8,359 bases of DNA from Betaproteobacteria bacterium (GTDB lineage Bacteria; Pseudomonadota; Gammaproteobacteria; Burkholderiales; SG8-39), in NCBI GenBank assembly GCA_012274205.1, contig JAAOZY010000035.1:1-8359 (forward strand). The letters are read 5' to 3'. The notes beneath the pieces were generated by a model. The model did no database searches and was not told where the DNA came from. It was given only the letters and a program-made list of their open reading frames with translations. Each line of letters starts with the position of its first letter. The stretch's first letter is position 1. The position numbers and the translations under genes were made by a program. Positions 1-7,889 of the stretch are shown piece after piece.

Positions 1-2341
<2,341 letters not shown>

Positions 2342-2353
2342 GTTCCGTCTGTT

Positions 2354-2384
2354 GCGAAATGAAGGGATCAGGACGCGAAATGAA
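2354..2384. repeat. 10-bp direct repeat with a 21-bp period before metH
   Basis: GCGAAATGAA occurs exactly twice on the plus strand, at 2354-2363 and 2375-2384, ending 13 bases upstream of the metH ATG. The 21-bp period is two helical turns, as expected for tandem sites of a DNA-binding protein. It is also seven codons in the metH frame: if translation started at the ATG at 2392, the copies would each encode SFR. The repeat itself is certain; its role is not. Confidence 0.5.
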
Positions 2385-2427
2385 CGGGCCATCCCTTCCC
2401 CGGCCCCTCATCCTCCCCAAAACCAGA

Positions 2428-2470
2428 GGCGGTCTTGCCGATTTCGGAACCGCCGCGCCAGGCAAGGCGC
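2428..2470 (-). other. Two further hairpins in the metH 5' leader
   Basis: Downstream of the terminator T tract the minus strand has two more inverted repeats. The first is GCGCC/GGCGC around a TTGCCT loop (2470-2455). The second is GGCGGT/ACCGCC (2454-2449 with 2433-2428), with a nested CCGA/TCGG stem (2447-2444 with 2441-2438). They could fold in read-through transcripts and affect mRNA stability or access to the ribosome site, but neither has a T tract. Folding was judged by eye. Confidence 0.4.
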
Positions 2471-2472
2471 CC

Positions 2473-2507
2473 AAAAAAAAACCCGTCCTGCCAGCCGGGT
2501 ACGGGTT
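2473..2507 (-). terminator. Intrinsic terminator inside the metH leader (candidate attenuator)
   Basis: On the minus strand a 7-bp stem, AACCCGT (2507-2501) with ACGGGTT (2486-2480), encloses a 14-nt loop and runs directly into an unbroken T tract ending at 2473. It points toward metH and lies about 130 nt before its start codon. No minus-strand gene lies between it and the divergent rhodanese gene, so it cannot be the end of an upstream protein gene. It therefore either attenuates metH or ends a small RNA of about 110 nt that begins at the promoter near 2597-2620. Confidence 0.75.
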
Positions 2508-2563
2508 CCCTCGCTTTAGCAGTATTTGTTTTTCGCCCGGACTGGACCGGCGCGGCGCCCGCA

Positions 2564-2577
2564 ATCTGACGTCAAAT
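2564..2577. promoter_or_regulatory. Palindromic operator candidate centred on TGACGTCA
   Basis: TGACGTCA at 2567-2574 is a perfect 8-bp palindrome, and its flanks extend the symmetry to 12 of 14 positions (AT-N-TGACGTCA-N-AT). It sits about 8 to 21 bases downstream of the predicted metH start of transcription, where a bound repressor could block elongation. It differs from the E. coli MetJ box AGACGTCT at its ends and is not a MetR site (TGAA-N5-TTCA). No regulator can be named. Confidence 0.3.
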
Positions 2578-2591
2578 CGGCGCAATGGCGC

Positions 2592-2620
2592 ATTTTAGCG
2601 CGCCAGTCCCCCCTTGTCCA
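2592..2620 (-). promoter_or_regulatory. Sigma70-type promoter for metH
   Basis: On the minus strand, TGGACA at 2620-2615 (five of six matches to TTGACA) is followed after exactly 17 bases by TAAAAT at 2597-2592 (five of six matches to TATAAT). Transcription would start near 2585, giving a leader of about 244 nt before the metH ATG. This is the best promoter match I saw in the intergenic region. No start site has been measured. Confidence 0.6.
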
Positions 2621-2635
2621 TCCGCGCGGCCCGCA

Positions 2636-2665
2636 TTCGCCGCGGCCGCACGGAGGCTTTATACT
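2636..2665 (+). promoter_or_regulatory. Candidate promoter for the rhodanese-MFS pair
   Basis: TATACT at 2660-2665 is a good -10 element, but the best-placed -35 (TTCGCC at 2636-2641, 18-base spacer) is poor. This suggests a weak or activator-dependent promoter. Transcription would begin near 2672, within a small GCCGC/GCGGC hairpin at 2667-2682. The leader would be only about 24 nt. A weak GAAG ribosome site lies at 2683-2686, nine bases before the ATG. Confidence 0.4.
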
Positions 2666-2695
2666 AGCCGCTTTTCCGCGGCGAAGCCCAATGCC

Positions 2696-3082
2696 ATGCA
2701 GCACCTGACACCAAAGGAAGCCTACGAATTCCTGCACCAGAATCCCAGCGCGGTATTCATCGACTGCCGCAGCGAAATGGAATTCCTGTTCGTCGGCCAC
2801 CCGACCGGCGCGATCATGATTCCCTGGAATGACGGTCCGGACTGGGAGATCAACCCGCATTTCGTCGGCCACGTAAAGAAGGCCGCGAGCGTGGATCGTC
2901 CGCTGGTGCTGATCTGTCGCAGCGGCAATCGTTCGCTCGATGCGGGCGCGGCGCTGGAGAAAGCCGGTTTCACCCAGGTGTACAACGTATTGCACGGCTT
3001 CGAGGGTGAACTGAACGAGCATCACCAGCGCAACTCCACTACCGGCTGGCGCCGCGACGGACTGCCCTGGGAACAGTGCTGA
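2696..3082 (+). CDS. Single-domain rhodanese-like sulfurtransferase
   Basis: A 128-residue protein, the usual size of a single rhodanese domain. Such enzymes carry sulfur as a persulfide on one cysteine and pass it to cyanide, thiols or sulfur-relay proteins. The protein has the expected elements: AVFIDCRSEMEF (19-30, the conserved strand and Asp-Cys-Arg turn), GHPTGAIMIPW (34-44), and the active-site loop CRSGNRS (74-80) with Cys74 as the likely persulfide carrier. The closing region is GFTQVYNVLHGFEGEL (91-106). There is no signal peptide or membrane helix, so it should be cytoplasmic. The ATG at 2696 gives this clean domain start; an ATG five bases earlier is out of frame and stops after five codons. 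It diverges from metH and lies 63 bp before an MFS gene, probably in one transcript. The physiological sulfur donor and acceptor cannot be read from the sequence. Confidence 0.92.
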   Translation: MQHLTPKEAYEFLHQNPSAVFIDCRSEMEFLFVGHPTGAIMIPWNDGPDWEINPHFVGHVKKAASVDRPLVLICRSGNRSLDAGAALEKAGFTQVYNVLHGFEGELNEHHQRNSTTGWRRDGLPWEQC

Positions 3083-3119
3083 CCCGACGGCGGATCGCCC
3101 GGCTGCGCGCCGGGTCGGG
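3083..3119 (+). other. Intercistronic hairpin after the rhodanese stop codon
   Basis: Directly after the TGA, CCCGGC (3098-3103) and GCCGGG (3109-3114) form a 6-bp stem with a TGCGC loop. An outer CCCGA/TCGGG pair (3083-3087 with 3115-3119) can close around it. There is no T tract, so it is more likely an mRNA-stabilising or partial-termination element between the two genes than a full terminator. Confidence 0.4.
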
Positions 3120-3123
3120 CCCC

Positions 3124-3159
3124 GAGGTCTGCATGAGCGCTTGCCGTGACCTCAGCTGA
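3124..3159 (+). other. Ribosome site and 8-codon ORF overlapping the MFS start
   Basis: GAGG at 3124-3127 is followed five bases later by ATG at 3133. That frame encodes eight residues (MSACRDLS) and stops at 3157-3159, inside the first codons of the MFS frame. It may be a translated mini-ORF that couples translation into the GTG start at 3146. Alternatively, a one-base frame difference near 3146 (real or a sequencing error) may separate the true ATG start from the MFS frame. Confidence 0.35.
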
Positions 3160-4429
3160 GCGCGCCTATCCCCCGCTGCGCCTTGCATTTGCCATGTGGG
3201 GACTGGGCGCGGCGTTCTATCTGATCGGTTTCTACCAGCGCGTTGCCCCAGCCGTCATCACGCGCGAGCTGATGAGCGAGTTCAGCATCGGTGCGGCAGC
3301 ACTGGGCAATCTCGCCGCCTTTTACTACTACAGCTATGTAGCGATCCAGATTCCCGCGGGCGTGCTCGCCGACCGCTGGGGGCCGCGGCGGGTACTCACC
3401 GCCGGCGCCGCAATCGCTGCGGCTGGAACGCTGATGTTTGCGCTTGCGACCGACTATGCCGCGGCGGGCCTGGGGCGCCTGCTGATCGGCGGCTCGGTCG
3501 GCGTTGCGTTCGTCTCCATGCTCAAGCTCGCGGGTAACTGGTTCGCGCCCACGCGCTTTGCCATGATAGCCGGCCTCGCTCTGGCCTGCGGCGTTCTTGG
3601 CGCAGTTTCGGCCGGCGTGCCGCTGCGCCTGCTGGTTGACGCCTTCGGTTGGCGCAATGTGATGAGCGTCGCCGCAGCGGTGACCGGGCTGCTGGCCGTG
3701 GCAATCTGGCTGGCGGTGCGCGACGACCCGGCCGAGCGCGGTTACGCCAGCTATGCACCGAGCGCGCCGGCGCGGCACACGCCGGTCCTGCAGGGCATCC
3801 GGCAGGCCCTCGCCACGCGCAATGTCTGGCTGGTGTTCCTGATCTCGGGCGCAGTGTCGGGGCCGGCCCTGACCTTCGGCGGCCTGTGGGGCGTGCCGTT
3901 TCTGAGCACGCACTACCGGCTCAGCACCTCGCAGGCCTCCCTGGTCACCTCGCTGGTGCTCGTCTGCTGGGCGGTGGCGGGCCCGTTCGTGGGCGCGCTC
4001 TCCGATCGTATGCGCCGGCGCAAGCCGCTGTATGTGCTGGGCGCAGTGCTCGCCGCCGCGGGATGGGGCTGCGCGCTGCTGTTGCCGCAGCTGCCCCTGA
4101 CCCTGCTGGTGCTGCTGCTCGCATTCACCGGATGCGCTTCGTCGGCCGTGATGGTCGGCTTCGCCATCGCCAAGGAATCGGCGCCGGCGGCGCTTGCCGG
4201 CACCGCCGGCGGCATCGCCAATATGGGCAATATGCTGGGCGGCATGATCATGCAGCCCGCGGTCGGCTGGATGCTGGACCGACGCTGGACCGGAGCGCTG
4301 GCCAAGGGCGTGCGCGTCTATGATTTTGACGCTTACCGCGCCGGCTTCGCACTGATGCTCGTGTGGCTCGCGGCGGCGCTGCTGCTGCTCGTATTCGTGC
4401 GCGAAACGCACTGTCGCCAGACGCAATAG
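3146..4429 (+). CDS. MFS (major facilitator superfamily) transporter, substrate unknown
   Basis: A 427-residue inner-membrane protein with about 12 hydrophobic segments, the normal MFS size. Secondary transporters of this superfamily usually move small solutes with or against protons. The cytoplasmic motif A between helices 2 and 3 is present (GVLADRWGPRR, 72-82), as is its weaker repeat between helices 8 and 9 (GALSDRMRRRK, 283-293). A soluble linker (about 192-225) joins the halves. Glycine-rich helix 11 (GTAGGIANMGNMLGG, 352-366) is also typical. I cannot assign a substrate. The frame opens with GTG at 3146, without a ribosome site at normal distance; the next in-frame ATG (3194) falls inside helix 1. 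A GAGG at 3124-3127 is ideally placed for an ATG at 3133 in another frame, which stops at 3159, so the true start is unsettled. Probably co-transcribed with the rhodanese gene; convergent with the TRAP operon. Confidence 0.9.
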   Translation: MTSAERAYPPLRLAFAMWGLGAAFYLIGFYQRVAPAVITRELMSEFSIGAAALGNLAAFYYYSYVAIQIPAGVLADRWGPRRVLTAGAAIAAAGTLMFALATDYAAAGLGRLLIGGSVGVAFVSMLKLAGNWFAPTRFAMIAGLALACGVLGAVSAGVPLRLLVDAFGWRNVMSVAAAVTGLLAVAIWLAVRDDPAERGYASYAPSAPARHTPVLQGIRQALATRNVWLVFLISGAVSGPALTFGGLWGVPFLSTHYRLSTSQASLVTSLVLVCWAVAGPFVGALSDRMRRRKPLYVLGAVLAAAGWGCALLLPQLPLTLLVLLLAFTGCASSAVMVGFAIAKESAPAALAGTAGGIANMGNMLGGMIMQPAVGWMLDRRWTGALAKGVRVYDFDAYRAGFALMLVWLAAALLLLVFVRETHCRQTQ

Positions 4430-4487
4430 GCGGCGGCCAAGTCAGTACCTACGGCGCCCGCCGCGCTCAAACACAAGCACAAGATTG

Positions 4488-4505
4488 AAAACCCCTGCGC
4501 AGAGG
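4488..4505 (-). terminator. Probable terminator of the TRAP operon
   Basis: On the minus strand, 11 bases past the dctM stop codon, CCTCT (4505-4501) pairs with AGGGG (4496-4492, one G-T pair) around a GCGC loop and is followed by TTTT (4491-4488). The stem is short, so termination may be partial. A second inverted repeat nearer the MFS stop, GCGGCGG/CCGCCGC (4430-4436 with 4458-4464), has no T tract on either strand. Confidence 0.45.
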
Positions 4506-4515
4506 ATCTCTTGCC

Positions 4516-5844
4516 TTATTTGAAAGTGTGAATCAAGTAGAGCGAGATCGTTGGAAAGAACACCAGCAAGGCTATCCGAACGAAGTCCGAAAGCAAAAAC
4601 GGAATGACGCCCTTGAAGGTCTCGGTCAAGGGAACGTCCTTGGCCAGCCGGTTGATGATATAGACGTTCATGCCGACCGGCGGATGCACCAGGCCGATTT
4701 CAACCACCATCAAGGCCAGTATGCCAAACCAGATCGACTTGTCGCTGACCGGCATGCCGAAGTAATCCAGGCCCATCACGATCGGGTAGAAGATGGGGAT
4801 GGTCAGCAGGATCATCGCGAGCGAGTCCATGACGCAGCCGAGGAAGATATATATCAACAATATTGAGGCCAGGACAAGCAAGGGTGATAGTCCGCTCCTT
4901 TGTACCCAGGTTGCCAGCTCCGCCGGCATCTGCGATACCGCAAGCGCGGTGTTCATCATGTCCGCACCCATGAGCACCAGAAAGATCATCGCGGTCGCCT
5001 GGGCCATGCCGGCGGCGCTGTCGATCAAGCCTTTCATGCGCATGCCGCCGGTGGTCAGCGCAAGCAGGCCGCAGGCTGCCGCGCCTATGGCCGCAGCTTC
5101 CGTCGGATTGGCCCAACCGCCGTAGATGCCGACGATCACGACGAGGAATACCAGCAGCACCGGGGATACCAGCAACAGACTGCGCAGGCGCTCGCTCCAG
5201 GCGACGCGCGGGCCCGCCGGGCCGGCAGCTGGTTTGAGCGCGACGACGATTTGCACCACGAGCATATAGCCGAGCATGGCAATGATGCCGGGCAGGACGG
5301 CCGCCATGAACAGCTTGCCGATCGATTCCTGCGTCAGGATGGCATAGATGACCAGCGGCACCGAGGGCGGAATCATGATGCCGAGCGTTCCTCCGGCCGC
5401 GAGGCAGCCGGTGGCGAGCGCGCCGGAATAATTGTAGCGGCGCAACTCCGGCAGGGCCACCTGGCCCATGGTCGCCGCGGTGGCAAGCGACGAGCCGCAA
5501 ATCGCGCCGAATCCGGCGCAGGCCCCGATTGCCGCCATCGCAATGCCGCCTCTGCGGTGCCCCAAAAATGCGCTGACGCAGCGAAACAGCGCCCTGCTCA
5601 AGCCGCCGTGGGTGGCGAACTGGCCCATCAGCAGAAACAGGGGGATCACCACCAGATCGTAGTTCGACAGCCGCGCGTAGGCAAGATTCTTCAGCGAGTT
5701 GAGCAAGGGCAACAGCGCTCCGTTGGACAGATAGACGTAACCACCCGCGCCGACCATGAACATGGCGATGCCGATCGGTACGCGCAGCACCAGCAGCAGC
5801 ATCAGGATGCCGAAAATCATGAAACCGACATGCGTGCCGCTCAC
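4516..5844 (-). CDS. dctM: TRAP transporter large permease, DctM family
   Basis: The 442-residue ion-coupled membrane channel of a tripartite ATP-independent periplasmic transporter. It works with the DctQ subunit and a periplasmic receptor to import mostly carboxylates with sodium. Hallmark DctM stretches occur in order: GAICGSSLATAATMG (113-127), GGTLGIMIPPSVPLVIYA (151-168), GGWANPTEAAAIGA (242-255), GCVMDSLAMILLTIPIFYPI (336-355) and EIGLVHPPVGMNVYII (382-397). Hydrophobic helices span nearly the whole length. The GTG at 5844 is chosen because it overlaps the dctQ stop as GTGA, a four-base overlap typical of translational coupling; an ATG at 5820 would remove eight residues. The same frame stays open upstream to 6141, but that part is antisense-free readthrough of dctQ in a wrong frame and has no DctM features. 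It is the last gene of the operon and is followed by a weak terminator. Confidence 0.96.
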   Translation of the reverse strand: MSGTHVGFMIFGILMLLLVLRVPIGIAMFMVGAGGYVYLSNGALLPLLNSLKNLAYARLSNYDLVVIPLFLLMGQFATHGGLSRALFRCVSAFLGHRRGGIAMAAIGACAGFGAICGSSLATAATMGQVALPELRRYNYSGALATGCLAAGGTLGIMIPPSVPLVIYAILTQESIGKLFMAAVLPGIIAMLGYMLVVQIVVALKPAAGPAGPRVAWSERLRSLLLVSPVLLVFLVVIVGIYGGWANPTEAAAIGAAACGLLALTTGGMRMKGLIDSAAGMAQATAMIFLVLMGADMMNTALAVSQMPAELATWVQRSGLSPLLVLASILLIYIFLGCVMDSLAMILLTIPIFYPIVMGLDYFGMPVSDKSIWFGILALMVVEIGLVHPPVGMNVYIINRLAKDVPLTETFKGVIPFLLSDFVRIALLVFFPTISLYLIHTFK

Positions 5845-6383
5845 TTGATCCGTCCCGAAGCGAGGCGCAGCAGATGACCGCACATATAGAAACCGACGAT
5901 CGACATCAGCATGAAGCTCGGGACCATGAGCGCTTGTGCGACCCACACCGGCCAGCCAAGAATCATCGACGTCTCGTGGGTCTCGTACAAGGACACCGCG
6001 CCTACGGCGGTCCGCCAGGCAAGCAGTGCGCCGAACAAGCCGATCAGCAGCGACCCCGTCGCGTCGAGCACTGCTACTTTGCGCGGAGCCAGGTATTGAG
6101 TGAAAAAGTCGACCTTTACGTCCCCGTGAATCATGTGGCAATAGGCAAAGAAGGTCGCAGAGGCAAAGGCGGCGCCCATTTGCAATACTTCGAAGTCGCC
6201 CGGAACGACAACACTGAACAGCTTGCGACCCACAATGGAAACGATCGACATGACGACCAGCACGACGAAAATCAGCCCGCCCGCTACCGCCACCGTTTTG
6301 GACAGCTTCAACAGCATCCTGCCAGCCGGGCCGAACGCCTCGGTGACGGCTTGATGGGTGTATTCCATTTCATTGCCGGACAT
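5841..6383 (-). CDS. dctQ: TRAP transporter small permease, DctQ family
   Basis: A 180-residue inner-membrane subunit with four predicted helices (about 29-51, 64-84, 103-125 and 144-168), the standard DctQ layout. It supports the large permease in TRAP uptake. Family features are PGDFE (61-65) before helix 2 and HGDVKVDFF (86-94) after it. The ATG at 6383 has only a weak upstream GGAAAAAG; a second ATG at 6368 is possible and would remove five residues from a hydrophilic N-terminus. The stop codon overlaps the dctM start. It is separated from the upstream dioxygenase gene by 126 bases, a wider gap than elsewhere in this part of the operon. Confidence 0.94.
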   Translation of the reverse strand: MSGNEMEYTHQAVTEAFGPAGRMLLKLSKTVAVAGGLIFVVLVVMSIVSIVGRKLFSVVVPGDFEVLQMGAAFASATFFAYCHMIHGDVKVDFFTQYLAPRKVAVLDATGSLLIGLFGALLAWRTAVGAVSLYETHETSMILGWPVWVAQALMVPSFMLMSIVGFYMCGHLLRLASGRIK

Positions 6384-6509
6384 GATTGTCTTTTTCCAAT
6401 CAGATCTAACCCCGAGGCGGATTCAAGGAATATATTGGAGGCGGTCGCACGCCAGCTCCAAGGAGAGGTATCCGCCGTTGGCTGGAATCATGCCCCGGCC
6501 CGCCCCGGA
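6384..6509 (-). other. Gap between the dioxygenase gene and dctQ
   Basis: These 126 bases carry no protein gene. On the minus strand there is a CTCCTTGGAG palindrome and an AT-rich TATATT element that could be a -10, but no acceptable -35 at 16 to 18 bases. I saw no terminator. A weak internal promoter for dctQM is possible but unsupported. Confidence 0.35.
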
Positions 6510-7340
6510 CTAACGCGTCCGCACCATCACGCTGGCGTTGCCGCTGCCGGAAGATTGCGCGTACCCGCCGAATTGTTCTCCCGCCAACGCAACACCGTCT
6601 TCCTCCAACGCCTGCAGCGCGCCGAGCATGCCTGCCAGAGGCTTGCCGTTCATCTCCGCCACCACCGCCTTGCTGTATTGCGGGAACCACGCGACCGCGT
6701 CAGCCAGCGCGCCGCGCTTGAGCAGCGCTATGAACTTCGAATCGAGCGCCTCGCGCTCCGCGGCCGGCTTGAAGTGGCGCCCGCGCACCAGCTCGTGGGT
6801 GAAAGCCGTGCTGGCGATGTAGGCGACGCGCCTGCCGAGTCGCTTCGCCGTCACATGCACGGCGCGGCCCGCCTGCATGCACTCGGCGTGATTCGACAGA
6901 ATCACCGTCGGTATCTGCACCACCGGGAGCTGCGCGTCCGGGTCCAGATAAAGCAGCGGAACCAGGCCGCCGTAATCCCAGGCGTAGTGCGGCGAATCGT
7001 TGCGGCCGCCGGGAATGCCGCGCGCCTGCCACTCCTCGACCAGGGCCGTGGCAAATTCGCCATCGCCCTTGCGCTTATACGCGATCCCCGGAATCAGGTC
7101 CGGCGCCTCGTCTGCCACGCACATGCCCTGATGCGCGCTCTGGCAGGTCGCGTACCAGCCGAAGGTGCAGACCCAGTGGGCGGAATTGACTACGAGCACA
7201 TCCGGCTTCAGCTCACGCAGCGCGCGGCCCATCGCACGCGCCCCTTCGACCAGGGTGAGCTGGAAATCCGGCGTGTTCTGCGGCAGTCCAAGCGTCGGCA
7301 CGTGCGGAACGACGGCCGCGGCGATGATGCCTGCATTCAT
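6510..7340 (-). CDS. Class III extradiol ring-cleavage dioxygenase (HpaD/AmnB-like)
   Basis: A 276-residue, probably Fe(II)-dependent cytoplasmic enzyme of the LigB superfamily that opens catechol-type (or aminophenol) rings next to the hydroxyl group using O2. From memory it aligns along its length with E. coli HpaD, homoprotocatechuate 2,3-dioxygenase: PHVPT (12-16), NSAHW (52-56), SPHYAWDYGGLVPLLYL (116-132), VAYIASTAFTHEL (172-184) and GEQFGGYAQSSGSG (254-267). The expected iron ligands are present as His13, His55 and Glu255, with His182 in the place of the catalytic acid-base histidine. AmnB-type 2-aminophenol dioxygenase subunits share this pattern, so the substrate is open. The ATG at 7340 puts His13 at the family position and follows AGGGCGAGG. 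An ATG at 7370 would overlap the preceding gene by 17 bases. It begins 13 bases after the CMD-family gene. Confidence 0.88.
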   Translation of the reverse strand: MNAGIIAAAVVPHVPTLGLPQNTPDFQLTLVEGARAMGRALRELKPDVLVVNSAHWVCTFGWYATCQSAHQGMCVADEAPDLIPGIAYKRKGDGEFATALVEEWQARGIPGGRNDSPHYAWDYGGLVPLLYLDPDAQLPVVQIPTVILSNHAECMQAGRAVHVTAKRLGRRVAYIASTAFTHELVRGRHFKPAAEREALDSKFIALLKRGALADAVAWFPQYSKAVVAEMNGKPLAGMLGALQALEEDGVALAGEQFGGYAQSSGSGNASVMVRTR

Positions 7341-7353
7341 GGCCTCGCCCTGC

Positions 7354-7800
7354 TCATTCGGGCCTGGCATCGGCTTCGCGTTTGGCCAGGTTGGCGAGGA
7401 TCTCCGCGCCGCGATTAGCCGCGGGCAGCCCGCGAAACAGAAAGCAAAGATTGATTACGCCCTGCAATTCTTCCCAGCTGGCGCCAGCCCTGCGCGCCGC
7501 GATCGCATGCAGCGGCGCGGCATCGCTCAGGTCCATCAGCAGCATCCCGAACAGCATCATCTGCGCGGTCTTCACGTCGAAGCACTTCGGATACATGCCG
7601 TGCTCGCGTATGCGCTCCTGCAGGTCCAGCATCTGCGGGTCCAGCGCGCCGGTGACGTTCAGCCGCGCCTCGATGCGCGGCGGCACGAAACCGATCAGCT
7701 CTTGATAGATGGCGGCGCGCTGCGCCAGCGTTTCCTCTTCGTCGGCATATGCGCCCATCGCGGCCTGCACGGCCTTCACATCGATGCGTGGTGGCAGCAC
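7354..7800 (-). CDS. Carboxymuconolactone decarboxylase (CMD) family protein
   Basis: A 148-residue alpha-helical protein. The C-terminal half fits the CMD/AhpD fold: KTAQMMLFGMLLMDLSDAAP (77-96), LHAIAARRAGASWEELQGVI (97-116) and FRGLPAANRGAEILANL (122-138). The last stretch resembles the GVPAAN segment of PcaC, and His98 matches the PcaC histidine in its LRLHLRAA segment. The AhpD-type CxxC redox pair is absent; DLSDA stands there, so a peroxidase role is unlikely. CMD enzymes decarboxylate a lactone in the protocatechuate branch of the beta-ketoadipate pathway, but many family members act otherwise, so the reaction here is unknown. The GTG start at 7800 is favoured by a strong AGGAG (7810-7806) five bases upstream. 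The frame stays open to 8115, but that part is out-of-frame dctP. The gene lies directly before the dioxygenase gene, suggesting joint work on an aromatic substrate or its ring-opened product. Confidence 0.85.
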   Translation of the reverse strand: MLPPRIDVKAVQAAMGAYADEEETLAQRAAIYQELIGFVPPRIEARLNVTGALDPQMLDLQERIREHGMYPKCFDVKTAQMMLFGMLLMDLSDAAPLHAIAARRAGASWEELQGVINLCFLFRGLPAANRGAEILANLAKREADARPE

Positions 7801-7833
7801 GAGTTCTCCTGCTCTACGGATTGTGCAAACAAA

Positions 7834-7878
7834 CCCGGCCGCGGCCGGGAGATGCGGCGGCGCAAACCGCGCCGCCGC
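7834..7878 (-). promoter_or_regulatory. Tandem strong hairpins between dctP and the CMD gene
   Basis: In the 89-base gap after the dctP stop, the minus strand first reads a perfect 10-bp inverted repeat, GCGGCGGCGC / GCGCCGCCGC, with a 5-base loop (7878-7854). Next comes the perfect 16-base palindrome CCCGGCCGCGGCCGGG (7849-7834), followed by TTTGTTTG. The second could act as a leaky terminator and both could shield the dctP 3' end from exonucleases. Either effect would keep receptor mRNA above that of the downstream genes, as is common in operons for periplasmic binding proteins. Confidence 0.6.
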
Positions 7879-7889
7879 CCGCCACCTGC

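Larger units (their letters stand above)
2473..2585 (-). ncRNA. Candidate metH leader RNA / attenuator of unrecognised class
   Basis: This is the predicted transcript from the start near 2585 to the terminator T tract. It contains a sequence able to compete with the terminator. Minus-strand CCAGTCCGGG (2545-2536) can pair with CCCGGCTGG (2499-2491) in the terminator loop, giving nine base pairs with one bulged U. No ATG lies between the predicted start and the terminator, which argues against ribosome-stalling control by a leader peptide. I compared it by eye with the SAH aptamer core (GAGGAGCGCUGC), the SAM-I core and the cobalamin B12 box and found none of them. The function and even the existence of a ligand are inferences. 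A free-standing small RNA is the main alternative. Confidence 0.4.
2342..2695. other. Divergent intergenic region between metH and the rhodanese gene
   Basis: These 354 bases contain no credible protein gene. From right to left they hold the rhodanese -10 element and a short leader hairpin, the metH promoter, the TGACGTCA palindrome, the terminator-containing leader, two more hairpins and the 10-bp direct repeat. Short frames crossing it on both strands run out of frame into metH or the rhodanese gene and have no family features. Confidence 0.8.

Noticed and set aside
2473..2620. Known SAH, SAM-I or cobalamin riboswitch, or 4.5S RNA, upstream of metH
   Set aside because: The conserved cores of these RNAs were looked for by eye and not found, so no known class is assigned. 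A covariance-model search would be more sensitive.
3152..4426. 424-codon ORF on the minus strand opposite the MFS gene
   Set aside because: It is very rich in His, Gln, Arg and Gly with no domain signature, while the plus strand gives a full 12-helix MFS protein.
4430..4464. Inverted repeat after the MFS gene as its terminator
   Set aside because: The 7-bp stem has a long loop and no T tract on either strand, so it cannot be called an intrinsic terminator with confidence.
5845..6141. N-terminal extension of dctM to 6141
   Set aside because: The extra residues are charged, match no DctM N-terminus and come from reading dctQ in another frame. The GTG overlapping the dctQ stop is a better start.
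4900..7418. Long plus-strand ORFs (4900-5877 and 5874-7418) opposite the TRAP and dioxygenase genes
   Set aside because: Both lie antisense to genes with clear family motifs, and their composition (His, Gln, Arg, Asp) is typical of shadow frames.
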